From positions 161,330 to 225,329 of the forward strand of contig JACEVL010000051.1 in the NCBI GenBank assembly GCA_020284085.1: a stretch of 64,000 bases of DNA. The letters are read 5' to 3'. The position numbers and the translations under genes were made by a program. The notes under the pieces were generated by a model. That model saw only the letters and a list, made by a program, of their open reading frames with translations. It did not search any database and was not told the DNA's origin. This stretch comes from Aporrectodea caliginosa. Its lineage: Eukaryota > Annelida > Clitellata > Crassiclitellata > Lumbricidae. The number at the start of each line of letters is the position of its first letter. The first letter of the stretch is position 1. Shown here piece after piece: positions 31,827 through 42,890 of the stretch.

Positions 31827-34800
31827 TTTGACCCCACATCTTCGGACATAGATTTCATAGCCTGAGGGAATAGAACTACCTCGGGGAAAAAAATAATAAT
31901 AATAATAGGCCGTTCCAGACGAATTTTATTGTTCTTAATTAATATTAAGTCCCTGAGGGATCATGTATACCTCGGGGCATAAAAAAAAATATAATAATAA
32001 TAATAAAACTAATTAATAATATAATCGAAGAAGAAGCATCGTCATCGTACTGCACAAGGCATCAATCGATGGTTGCTTCAAGTTAAATTGTAGTCAAGTA
32101 TCATATTATGTTGGAGTTACATTTACAGCTGAGGTCAATAGCAGTTCAACTGGAGCAGTTCAACTGGAGCAAAATCACCTTTCAGCCCTGACAATAAGTA
32201 GAACCTTCTGACCTCAGGATTGATAATCCAGTAAGCTAACCATTTGACCATCAAACAAAATGAAATTCACTGCATTAAAAAAACATGGAGAACTTGTTTT
32301 TGTCTAACTTATTCTTTTTGATCAATGGCAACTCCAGTGATGAATATCATATACAAAGATCAATACTAGATCAATTATACCCCCATATGCCAAGACTACA
32401 GCTGACATTCCACAAAGAGAAAGCCATTGATTTCTGTGACAAAACTATCAAACAGAATGTCACAGATGACTGGTTTCAAATGTTAACTGTGGTTCTTTAT
32501 ATCAATCAATGTGTCAACTAGAAATTTAATTTGAACAGACTTAATATTATTAGTTTTGGCATTAAATTAGCAGCAAGCAATATCCCAAGTGATTTTCAAA
32601 GGTCATCACAACAGTATCAAGAAAGAGTGGAACAACATTTTGTGATGAAAGCTTACACATTTTCAATAGTACATCACATTTTTAGAGAGCTACATAACAG
32701 CTAGAATATTTTACAATTTAAAAATGGCAAATGCTTTACAACACAGGACTAATAATACCTATCAAACAGTTCTGAAACCAGAGCCGGATTAACCTATAAG
32801 GGAAATAAGCCATGGCTTAGGGCCCCACAACGTTTTGAGGGCCCCCAACTGTCAGGAAATATAAAAATCAGATGGCACAAACGTTTTGAGGGCCCCAACT
32901 GTCAGGAAATATACAAATCAGATGGTACAAAGGTCCTTTTTCTTCTGAAAAAAGACGGAAAAGCAAAAAAAGGTCATTAGAAATTTTTCAAAGTAATAAA
33001 CAATGGTTTTTCTGCAAATCTGTAAAAAAAATTTGCATGGCTTTCCGGTTAGGGCCCCCGGATGTCTTAACCCGGTCCTTGGCTTAGGGCCCCCGAAAGT
33101 CTTAATCCGGCCCTGTCTGAAACTATGTATAAAAATTCTAAATATTAAAATTTCACATTTTCATTCCACACATGCATACTTTTTCTAGACCCGTAAGGCA
33201 ATTTTTGCAACCATTTATAACATGCAGCCCTCATAATAAGGATAAAATACCTAAAGAGGAAGTGCATATCTAAAATCAGAGCCATTCAACTTTACATGCA
33301 GTCTTTACCCACAAAGAGGATGGCATCACCTAGGTTACTGACCAGCGGATGTCCAAGTAACGACAGTCAAAAAGATAAATAGTCTGCACGTTTTATATTT
33401 TCTTTTGTTTAGGACTCTAAAATATATCAATAATAAAGTATAAATTATATAGTATATAAAATATCTTGTATGTTTATTTTTGGCCAACTGTAAGTTATTG
33501 TTATTGTACGTTTATTTTTGGTCAAATTAAATGCAAACCTCAACAAAACTGTTTTGCTCAATGCATTCTCTTTCGTCCATTTTCTCTTCCCATTTTCCAT
33601 CTGTCCATCCTTCCTTGTAGCTCTGTAGGTAATAGACTTCATCAATCTGACGACTTTCTGTTACTGAAAAGTAAACAATCAACCATTAAGACTTTCTTAC
33701 AGCTCTGCTTGTACATTGTCTGTAATTTTAATCATAATTATAAACTAAATAAGTTCTAAATTGCTACCTAAAAGCTAAGCATAGAGCATCAACTACTTCA
33801 CAAGTCAGAAAAAGGTTTCACCATAGATAAAGTATGATCTAGTCAAATGATACAGTCTCTCTGCATGCAATCCACTGCTTAAGAAAATGCATCCAACATG
33901 AGAACGGCTAACCAGTCTGCTGTTAGTTTTACTTTGCTTATGACCTCTTGTTTCAAGTCCATCCAGTTGACAGGGAACCACCAACTGCTTATCCAGTATG
34001 TTGCACAAGCTTTGAGCAAGCATCACAACTATTCTAACAGCTGTCTTATTTTTATCCCATATTCTTACCACTGCCAGATATTATTTGGGGTTTGATACCA
34101 ATTCAAACCTTCTAAATGGTAAAAACATTTTATCTCATTAACCACTGAAAACAAAATCTGTGAACCTGAATTTTTTTAATTGAATTCTAAACAACGATAT
34201 ACCTTTTGCTTGTATGCAATTGGTTTTGAACAATTGTGCTTAACTCTGTGCATAGGCGGCTTCCCTTCATCAAAGGATTTGTTTCTAATGGTCACTGTCA
34301 GCACAATAGACATGAAAGATCCAATCGGAGATCAGGAATGTAATTGTAATAGCAAATTCATTTAGTGCTCCAACAGAACTTTCTCACAGGCACGGTGGCA
34401 CACCTATACGAATGGTTGAATTCCACGGAATAACAGATTAAAAACAAAAGTGATTGAATTACTTTGTGTGTGAATGTCGTGACTTAACAGGAAATCGCCA
34501 ATTTCAAAAAGAACATGGATATTTTTAGTCCAACACACAGTATTAAATGCAATCATACTAACCATTAAGGAATTCTGAGAATTCCATAACTGGCACATGG
34601 CGCTCCAGACTCTTCAAATCGAAGAAAGTTGACCACGGAATCTGAGATTGCTTGACGGCAGACCTCCAGTGATACAGGCGGTTCCAAGGTGGCAGAACAA
34701 GGGTCCAGCGCTCTTCTACGTTTAAGGCTTTAACAAGGTTTGCCATGCGTATATACACATCTCGTCTAAGGTTGAATCCCTCTCCAGGATTAACCTCATA

Positions 34801-35377
34801 CAGCAGATACCTATCATGTGCAATAAAGACAAAGATTCAAAGTCAAGCCAAACAATGTTGAATGACTGTTTGATGTCTAGGTTTATAAAAAAAACTCAGG
34901 ACAGAATACCTCTTTATTGCGACTTGGAAGCTAGTTCCGATGTTGTTGGCAGTTTACGAATCACATCTTAGATGGTCGCTTTGTATAGGATTTTAATTAC
35001 CCAGAAGTAACTTAATGCTTTCAGTAGGCCTAAACTTTGACCATGATCGGGGCTGTAGTGGACTGTGGAGCTGGCCTCAAAACGTAGCTGAATGTTGTGC
35101 ACCTCTGTTGTAACACCTCTAGTATTAACTCATACAGAAGTACGCACGCTACAGCGCTATTATTTTATTTATGACAGTACTAAATAAATATTGTGAAGGA
35201 CGGGGTAATCTACCTCGAAGGCTTTGCACTTTCAACCCGAAACTCCGACTGACTGCCCGTAGAAAAAGCCACTTTCTCGTCCAAATCATCAGAATTGACG
35301 CATGCTGCACAGGCTAAAAGGACTAAAACCTGCAGAAATCTCCTAGAAAACACGTTCAGCGTGGAGCGCACCAACAT
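27917..35377 (-). CDS. POFUT2: GDP-fucose protein O-fucosyltransferase 2, nine coding exons
   Basis: An ER enzyme that adds O-fucose to folded thrombospondin type 1 repeats. Exons, reading leftwards: 35377-35214, 34810-34563, 33663-33539, 31753-31623, 30982-30910, 30437-30312, 29931-29751, 28743-28614, 28073-27917. They join in phase to 444 codons (human about 429). Residues 1-29 form a signal peptide ([15 protein letters not shown]). The [11 protein letters not shown] block holds the catalytic Glu (E65). Others are [38 protein letters not shown], the GDP-fucose-site motif HLRRRDF (304-310), [13 protein letters not shown] and [14 protein letters not shown]. An ATG at 35500 is in frame, but 35377 gives the better signal peptide. 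All introns are GT-AG except the one after 29751 (GC-AG). No disabling change seen. Confidence 0.93.
29017..29119 (-). repeat. duplicate of the POFUT2 intron 7 start
   Basis: Matches 29642-29747 (GTAGCAGAAAAGCAAAGTAC and GATAGGCAACTGTTGCTGAT shared). The original ends at the exon 7 donor, so this is the second copy of an intragenic duplication. Confidence 0.85.
29388..29443 (-). pseudogene. partial duplicate of POFUT2 exon 6 inside intron 7
   Basis: The first 50 or so bases of exon 6, including its AG acceptor, are repeated here with one difference (CTTCATGAC for CTTCGTGAC). The frame reads [17 protein letters not shown] and then a stop (TGA). Upstream intron sequence is also related (GTGGTCA...GTCTTT). 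No usable donor follows. It would introduce a stop if spliced in. Confidence 0.85.
29750..29751 (-). other. GC-AG intron donor in POFUT2 (after exon 7)
   Basis: Exon 7 ends GATGAAG and the intron starts GCTAGT. Joining to exon 8 (AATTTGAGG) gives TDAPDEEFEELQ, which aligns without a gap to the family. The only nearby GT donor, at 29746, would create a TAA stop with exon 8. Confidence 0.8.
32175..32255 (-). mobile_element. tRNA-like SINE head fragment
   Basis: On the minus strand TGGTCAAATGGTTAGC fits an A box, and about 30 bases on AGGTTCTA is a weak B box. It is not a good tRNA (no clean acceptor stem). Probably SINE-derived. Confidence 0.35.
32778..33115. mobile_element. hAT-type MITE with perfect 8-bp target duplication
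   Basis: TCTGAAAC flanks both sides (32770-32777 and 33116-33123). Ends are CAGAGCCGGATTAAC and, inverted, CAGGGCCGGATTAAG. The interior has repeated TTAGGGCCCC and a duplicated 55-bp block (AACTGTCAGGAAATATA). The 8-bp duplication and CAG start identify the hAT superfamily. 338 bases, no transposase. It lies in POFUT2 intron 3. Confidence 0.93.
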
Positions 35378-35599
35378 TTTCCAACCATTGGATTCAGAGC
35401 ATGGCCAAACCATAGCTCTGGGCCAAGTATATTGGTCCTTGGCTCTGGGCCAAACAATTCCCACTACAAACACAAACATAAGAAATATATACCGCAGCAA
35501 CGATCTATTATATAAACTAGAGGGAGCTTACTTCAGGTTAGCCGTTGATTCCACAGCTGCCGCATCCAGGGCACGCCCACACCAGAGAATGCGCAAAGT

Positions 35600-35860
35600 C
35601 CATCAATACAATACAATACAAGACAATTAGACATTATAGCGCTCTTTACAAGACAAGTCTTACACGAGAGCGCGTTTGCGCTGTGTTCTTAGTCATAGTG
35701 TAATGAGAATAGATGAGTTTTTAGTTTTGATTTAAATTGGGTAACAGATGAACATTGACGGATTGTAGCTGGGAGACTGTTCCATTCTCTGGGTCCAGAG
35801 ACAGCAAAAGCACGATTTCCAAACTTCCTCTTGGTGCGAAGAAAGCACGACCATGGATGT
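35600..35860 (-). mobile_element. LINE 3' end (CR1/L2-like) upstream of POFUT2
   Basis: Minus strand: NRAFAVSGPREWNSLPATIR, then FKSKLKTHLF and a stop, then a short 3' UTR with AGCGCTATAATG and a (TTGTA)n tail ending near 35600. It ends about 220 bases upstream of the POFUT2 start codon, so it may fall in or near that gene's promoter or 5' UTR. Confidence 0.75.
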
Positions 35861-36069
35861 CATAGGCCTATATCAGCTCAATCCATTTAAAAAATCGTTC
35901 AGTTTTTGCGATTAACTATAATAAATGTCTTTTAATATCAAAGTTTTCTGTAAAACATAGGCTATCGCACGTTTGTTTAAAAACGGTGCTCCTATTCCTA
36001 TTTGTGTTTTTTAAATGTCTTTAACCGATCCTTAGCCAAACCATGCAGCGCTATGCCCCCTGCCAGCAT

Positions 36070-36486
36070 GCCCATACAGAGCCCATCTAATTTTTATATG
36101 GGCTCATGGGCTTGGGCTAGCCCAAATTAGCCCAATCTGGGCACGAGGTAAGGAGCCCATCATCCGATTAAAATTTTATGTTAGAGACAAGTGGGCTCAT
36201 GGGCTTGGTCTGCCTACATCGAACCCATCTAGGATTGAGGTCAGAAGCCCATTAACCGACATTTCCAATACCCGAGTTTTAGGTGGGCGATAAGTGGGCT
36301 CCTGGGCATGGTCTGCTCACCTTGAGCCCACTTGGGCCTGATGTAAGAAGCGACGTCTGCGAAGTCCGATATTTGGATGGGCGATAAGTGGGCTCGTGAG
36401 CTTGTGGTGCCCATATTTGGCAAGCCTGGGACTGCTAACATAAGTCCATTGAGCGATGTTTGCTATATTTGGACGGACGATAAGTG
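36070..36486. repeat. degenerate ~100-bp tandem repeat (GTGGGCTCxTGGGC)
   Basis: GATAAGTGGGCTC-type cores occur near 36190, 36290, 36384 and 36480. They are separated by partly conserved text containing AGCCCA, CGA and TTTGGATGGG. About four diverged units. Confidence 0.7.
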
Positions 36487-39400
36487 GACTCGGTTCTCCT
36501 TTACAAATGCTCTAACACATACGTTTTATAGAAATAACCAGACTCCCGGTTCTCTATTACAAGAGCTCTAAAATGGAGGTTTTATAGGAATAACCTGACT
36601 AGGTTCTCCTTGACTAAAGCACTAACACGGAGGTTGTATAGGAATAACCTCACTCGGTTCTCCTTTACAAAAGCTCTAACACATACGTTTTATAGAAATA
36701 ACCTGACTCGCTTATCCTTAACAAAAGCTCTAATACGGACGTTTTATAGGAAACACCTGACTCAGTGACTCTGTTCTACTTCACAAAAGCTCTAATACGG
36801 AGGCTTTATAAGAATAACCTCACACGGTTCTCCTTTACATGGCACTAACACATACGTTTTATAGGAATAACCTGCCTCGGATCTACTTTACAAAAGCTTT
36901 AAGACGGAGCTTGTTTTATAGGACTAACCTCACACGGTTCTCGTTTACAAAATCTCTAAGACGAGGCTTGTTTTATAGGAATAACCTCACTCAGTTCTCC
37001 TTTACAAAAGCTCTTACACGGAGCTTGTTTTATAGGAATAACCTCGCTCGGTTCTCCTTTACAAAAGCTCTTACACGGAGCTTGTTTTATAAGAATAACC
37101 TCACTCAGTTCTCCTTCACAAAGGCTTTAAGACGGGGCTTGCTTTAAAGGAAAAACCTCACTCGGACGGCTCTCCATACAAAAAGCTCTTACACGGAGCT
37201 TGTTTTATAGGAATAACCTCATTCGGTTCTCCTTTACAAAATCTCTAAGACGGAGCTTGTTTTATAGGAATAACCTCACTCGGTTCTCCTTTACAAAAGC
37301 TCTAAGACGGAGCTTGTTTTATAGAAATAACCTCACTCGGCTCTCCCTTACCAAAGTTCTAAGACGGAGCTTGTTTTATAGGAATAACCTCGCACGGTTC
37401 TCCTTTACAAAATCTCTAAGACGGAGTTTGTTTTATAGGAATAACCTCAATCGGTTAATTATCCTTTACAAAATCTCTAAGACGGAGCTTGTTTTATAGG
37501 AAAAACCTCACTCGGTTCTCCTTTACAAAAGCTCTTAGATGGAGCTTGTTTTATATGAATAACCTCACTCGGTTCTCCTTTACAAAGGCTCTAAGACGGA
37601 GCTTGTTTTATTGGAATAACCTCACTCGGTTCTCCTTTACAAAAGCTCTTAGATGGAGCTTGTTTTATAGGAATAACCTCACTCGGTTCTCCTTTACAAA
37701 AGCTCTAAGACGGAGCTTGTTTTATAGGAATAACCTCAATCGGTTCCCCTTTACAAAAGCTCTAAGACGGAGCTTGTTTTATAGGAAAAACCTCGGTTCT
37801 CCTTTACAAAAGCTCTAAGACGGAGCCTGTTTTATAGGAATAACCTCACATGGTTCTCCTTTACAAAATCTCTAAGACGGAGCTTGTTTTATAGGAATAA
37901 CCTCACTCGGTTCTCCTTTACAAAATCTCTAAGACGGAGCTTGTTTTATAGGAATAACCTCACTCGGTTCTCCTTTACAAAAGCTCTAAGACGGAGCTTG
38001 TTTTATAGGAAAAACCTCACTTGGTTCTCCTTTACAAAAGCTCTAAGACGGAGCTTGTTTTATAGGAATAACCTCACTCGGCTCTTTTACAAAAGCTCTA
38101 AGACGGAGCTTGTTTTATAGGAATAACCTCGCTCGGTTCTCCTTTACAAAAGCTCTAAGACGGAGCTTGTTTTATAGGAAAAACCTCACTCGGTTCTCCT
38201 TTACAAAATCTCTAAGACGGAGCTTGTTTTATAGAAATAACCTCACTCGGTTCTCCTTTACAAAAGCTCTAAGACGGAGCCTGTTTTATAGGAATAACCA
38301 CGCACGGTTCTCCTTTACAAAATCTCTAAGACGGAGCTTGTTTTATAGGAATAACCTCGCACGGTTCTCCTTTACAAAATCTCTAAGACGGAGTTTGTTT
38401 TATAGGAATAACCTCAATCGGTTCTCCTTTACAAAAGCTCTAAGACGGAGCTTGTTTTATAAGAAAAACCTCACTCGGTTCTCCTTTACAAAAGCTCTAA
38501 GACGGAGCCTGTTTTATAGGAATAACCTCGCACGGTTCTCCTTTACAAAATCTCTAAGACGGAGCTTGTTTTATAGGAATAACCTCACTCGGTTCTCCGT
38601 TACAAAATCTCTAAGACGGATCTTGTTTTATAGGAAAAACCTCACTCGGTTCTCCTTTACAAAATCTCTAAGACGGAGCTTATTTTATAGGAATAACCTC
38701 ACTCAGTTCTCCTTTACAAAAGCTGTAAGACGGAGCTTGTTTTATAAGAATAACCTCACTCGGTTCTCCTTTACAAAAGCTCTAAGACGGAGCTGGTTTT
38801 ATAGGAAAAACCTCACTCGGTTCTCCTTTACAAAAGCTAAGACGCAGCTTGTTTTATAGGAATAACCTCACTCGGCTCTCCTTTACAAAAGCTCTAAGAC
38901 GGAGCTTGTTTTATAGGAATAACCTCACTCGATCGGTTCTCCTTTACAAAAGCTCTAAGACGGAGCTTGTTTTATAGGAATAACCTCACTCGGCTCTCCC
39001 TTACCAAAGTTCTAAGACGGAGCTTGTTTTATAGGAATAACCTCGCACGGTTCTCCTTTACAAAATCTCTAAGACGGAGCTTATTTTATAGGAATAACCT
39101 CACTCAGTTCTCCTTTACAAAAGCTGTAAGACGGAGCTTGTTTTATAGGAATAACCTCACTCGGTTTTCCTTTACAAAAGCTCTAAGACGGAGCTTGTTT
39201 TATAGGAAAACCTCACTCAGTTCTCCTTTACAAAAGCTCTAAGACGGAGCTTGTTTTATAGGAATAACCTCACTCGGTTCTCCTTTACAAAAGCTCTAAG
39301 ACGGAGCTTATTTTATAGGAATAACCTCACTCGGTTCACCTCTACAAAAGCTGTAAGACGGAGCTTGTTTTATAAGAAAAACCTCACTCGGTTCTCCTTT

Positions 39401-39572
39401 ATAAAATCTCTAAGACGGAGCTTGTTTTATAGAAAAAACCTCACTCGGTTCTCCTTTACAAAAGCTCTAAGACGGAGCTTGTTTTATAGGAAAAACCTCA
39501 CTCGGTTCTTCTTTACAAAAGCTCTAAGACGGAGCTTACCAGGTATTCAATAGGAATAACCTCATAAATCGG
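36487..39572 (+). repeat. 57-bp minisatellite, about 54 copies, 3.1 kb
   Basis: The unit runs CGGTTCTCCTTTACAAAAGC, then TCTAAGACGGAGCTTG, then TTTTATAGGAATAACCTCACT. It is diverged at the left edge (before about 36900) and homogeneous in the middle. The period is a multiple of three, and one frame is mostly stop-free, giving tandem 19-residue units like RNNLTRFSFTKALRRSLFY. Indels break that frame every few hundred bases, so I do not call a gene. Each unit contains AAGCTC-N7-GAGCTT, a potential 6-bp hairpin. Confidence 0.95.
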
Positions 39573-39574
39573 TT

Positions 39575-40188
<614 letters not shown>

Positions 40189-40407
40189 ATATTCTTTATT
40201 GACAGTGTAGGCCTACAGTTATGCAATTGAAACAATTCACAAGACCACAAATGACAGAAGACATAAATCTTAACTGCTAACAGAACAGACAGCCTGCAAT
40301 ACACGGCGCTAATAACAGCCTACAAAGCATGTCCGCCTAAGGACTCGATCTCGGTACCTCTCGCTCTCTATGCCTGTGTGTTATCCAATGCGCTATCGGC
40401 CCCCCCA
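40189..40407 (-). mobile_element. tRNA-derived SINE
   Basis: Minus strand from about 40407: a tRNA-like head with A box around GATAGCGCATTGG and B box GAGATCGAGTCC, then a body of about 110 bases (GCAGGCTGTCTGTTCTGTTA, ACTGTAGGCCTACACTG), then AATAAAGAATATT and the (ATT)n tail. Pol III transcribed and non-coding; mobilised by a LINE. The body recurs in the opposite orientation at 42441-42545. Confidence 0.8.
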
Positions 40408-41021
40408 TGTCATCTATCTATACCGTGTATTAATATATATGGACTACCTGCATCTTCAAGTTGAACAATTCTTACGTTTAACCTCGATTTCTGATTCTTT
40501 GTGATCGAAGAGTCTTGACGAGTTTCTGATCGAAATAACAATGTCGTGTAGATTATTGGTCGATTTGTGTCTTCAAAAGGAGCAGTTTCTCGTTGAATTT
40601 CGAATTAATTTTTTCTGAAAACAATTTTTGATGATCTTCCGTTCAAAGTAACAAGTCGTGTCGATCTTTCGATTTGTGTCATGAAAAGGTACAGTTCTTT
40701 CGCCGAATTTCATCTTTTTATTCCTTCTGATTGACGAATTTCGATATTTTCTCCTCGAAATGTTTGCCATTAGGTCTACGTCTGGTCTCCTTCGCGTCGT
40801 TGTTAAAAATGAAGCTCGATCGACTCGTTTCCATGGTGCGAAACAATGGGTCCAAAGGTGACGTCATCGGAACAGCAATCGCCGCGAGATGACGGCTTTA
40901 TAAAATTTACGTCATCAGTATTTTCGTTGGTTCATCATCATATAATTATTCGTTTAATGTGTTAACAATAGACATAACGCGGTCGTTGACATAACGCTGT
41001 AGGTGTACATAGAAAAAATAC
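40408..41021. other. no feature recognised
   Basis: A short diverged internal repeat is visible (TCGAATTTCG/TCGATTTGTGTC words at 40500-40760). No gene supported. Confidence 0.4.
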
Positions 41022-41029
41022 ATCTAGAC

Positions 41030-42145
41030 CAGGGGTTCTTAAACTTTTTAGAAGCAGGGACCGGCTGTGCATTTATGATGTTGTTGGCGGACCACCAGTT
41101 AGAAATGCAAAATTTTATCTGACAATCGAATCCAAGATAAAGGGAAATTAGAGGAATGAGTCCATATTTTATCTTAATATTTTATTGAAATTATTCTAAG
41201 AGCGAAATAATGCGAAATAGTGACTAAATCAATAAACTGCTTTTACAAATATATGTAATTACACATGTTCTTGTTATTCATTGTTAAATATAACAATAAA
41301 TATCAGAATGTATTTATTATAGTTAAAGGAAGCGTTCAAGTTTTTATAAATAATAACTAGTAATTTTATTACACGAGAAGGCTTACTCCTATCTAAAAGT
41401 AGCAAGCCTAATTACTGAAAGTTTAATTAAATTAACTCCACAGATTACACACAGTGGTTTTGGGCTGTTTTCATCTCCGGAAGAAACAAATCCATATTTT
41501 AAATATTCTTGATCGTATTTTCTATTAAACAAACGATGTTTCTTGGCTTTTTTTAAAAGAGATCCTTCCCGTACATTATCATCGTTTTCTTGTGTGCTGT
41601 CACTGTCCGTGTCTGAGTTGCGGCGCTTTGCTGTTGTTTCATTACTTTTAAAGAAACTGTCCAAAGAGACTTGATGTGCTTTGCTCATTGTTTCTCTTAT
41701 TTTTTAAATTTAAAACTAAGATTTCTAGAACTTTATTTCGTGTTTAAATTTGTCTTATTGCAAATAAACAAAAATATTCATACGCTAGCGTTTTCTTAAT
41801 TATCGCTCAATTCCATCAACAAAGAACAAATATCTGGCGTACGAATGGTTGTGTTCAGTTGGTGACAGTTTCAATCGCTAGGTGATCGAAGTCCATATGC
41901 CTAGCGATCACGGTGTGGCGATAATGGGAACTTTAGATCTAGAATCTAGATTGATTTATTGCAAATAACGTTAAATAATAATTTCATTCTATAAATTTTT
42001 TAACTTAAAAAATATATCTATAATTATCTGTATTTTCCAGGAATAAGTTGATCAAATTTTTATTTTTAGGGATTGTTTCGCGGACCGGCGACTTGAGCTC
42101 CGCGGACCGGCGCCGGTCCGCGGACCACCACTTTAAGAACCACTG
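41030..42145 (-). mobile_element. internally deleted hAT transposon with 8-bp target duplication
   Basis: ATCTAGAC at 41022-41029 and 42146-42153 is a perfect 8-bp duplication. Ends are CAGGGGTTCTTAAAC on the left and CAGTGGTTCTTAAAG on the right (inverted), with subterminal GGACCGGC/GCGGACC motifs on both sides. It keeps only the 5' part of the transposase gene on the minus strand, so it is non-autonomous. Confidence 0.95.
41389..41688 (-). pseudogene. N-terminal fragment of a hAT (ZBED/SCAND3-like) transposase
   Basis: 99 codons: MSKAHQVSLDSFFK, an acidic stretch, then RKYDQEYLKYGFVSSGDE and KPLCVICGVNL. The last part is the start of the zinc-finger region of ZBED5/GTF2IRD2-type hAT transposases; the His half of the finger and the whole catalytic domain are deleted. 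The remaining residues are unrelated junk before a stop. No transposase activity is expected. Confidence 0.8.
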
Positions 42146-42440
42146 ATCTAGACTATTCTAGAGTACATAGAAAAAAATACATCTAGATATTATAGTATAT
42201 GAAGCAATAATAGCTTAGGCCTTAGTAAGAGTTTAGGAATAACATACGAGATATAAAATTTCGTAAGTCCTTGTCAGGAAGGTTAAAGTTATGTGGTCTG
42301 ACCCTAAGAAAATAGGGCGTAAAAGTAAGGTTCGCAAAGTAAGTAAGTCCATGCTGCGCGAACGTTGGATAGATTCTCGAGAGACCTCCGGTCGTCAATT
42401 CGTTAATCCTCCATTTTGACTTGTAAATGTCAACTCTCCT

Positions 42441-42545
42441 GTATTGCAGGCTGTCTGTTCTGTTAGTAGTTAAGATTTATGTCTTCTGTCATTTGTGTTC
42501 TTGTGAATTGTTTCGGTTGCATAATTGTAGGCCTACACTGTAACC
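42441..42545 (+). mobile_element. SINE body fragment, inverted relative to 40189-40407
   Basis: TGTATTGCAGGCTGTCTGTT to GTAGGCCTACACTG matches the inverted complement of 40203-40305 with few differences. The tRNA-like head is missing, so it is 5' truncated. Confidence 0.8.
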
Positions 42546-42704
42546 GGTTTCATCCTGAATGAAAAGCAAACTTCCAGAGTATAAATATAGGCCTATAGGC
42601 CCTATCCTATATAAGCTATATCCATACATTACAATACAATACAACTGAATTTGATATCGCCCTTCTTTCCAAAGGTGGCCCAAAGCTCAGAAGTGCAAAC
42701 GCCT

Positions 42705-42749
42705 CGGCGGCGCAGATGCAAATATAATATATTTGCATCTGCGCCGCCG
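42705..42749. repeat. perfect 45-bp palindrome with paired octamer motifs
   Basis: Arms of 22 bases (42705-42726 and 42728-42749) are exact inverted complements around a single A at 42727. The arm is CGGCGGCGCAGATGCAAATA plus TA. Each arm contains the POU octamer ATGCAAAT, and the centre is an AT-only TATA-like run. Confidence 0.97.
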
Positions 42750-42890
42750 TTATTGCAGCGCAATTTTACGCGAAGGACTTGCTCACGGTCCCTGTAGGTA
42801 TACACAGTAACCGCCCCGGACGAGGATCGAATCCGTACTCTCCGCGTTACAGGTCAACCATTCTAACCAGTCGGCCAACGTACCAAATCG
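42750..42890 (-). mobile_element. tRNA-derived SINE, second family
   Basis: Minus strand from about 42885: TTGGCCGACTGGTTAGAATGG (A box TGGCCGACTGG), then about 35 bases on GGATTCGATCC (B box), then CTCGTCCGGGGCGG and a body running into the palindrome. The anticodon stem is poor, so I prefer SINE over a functional tRNA. Confidence 0.6.

Noticed and set aside
36839..39553. Repetitive protein built of RNNLTRFSFTKALRRSLFY units
   Set aside because: The frame is broken into many pieces by indels and stops, there is no start context or signal, and codon positions look equally variable. Treated as a minisatellite.
36487..39572. CRISPR-like spaced repeats
   Set aside because: Eukaryotic context, no spacers of unrelated sequence, contiguous 57-bp units. 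It is a minisatellite.
42820..42885. Functional tRNA gene on the minus strand
   Set aside because: A and B boxes are present, but acceptor and anticodon stems do not pair well, and the sequence continues into a SINE-like body.
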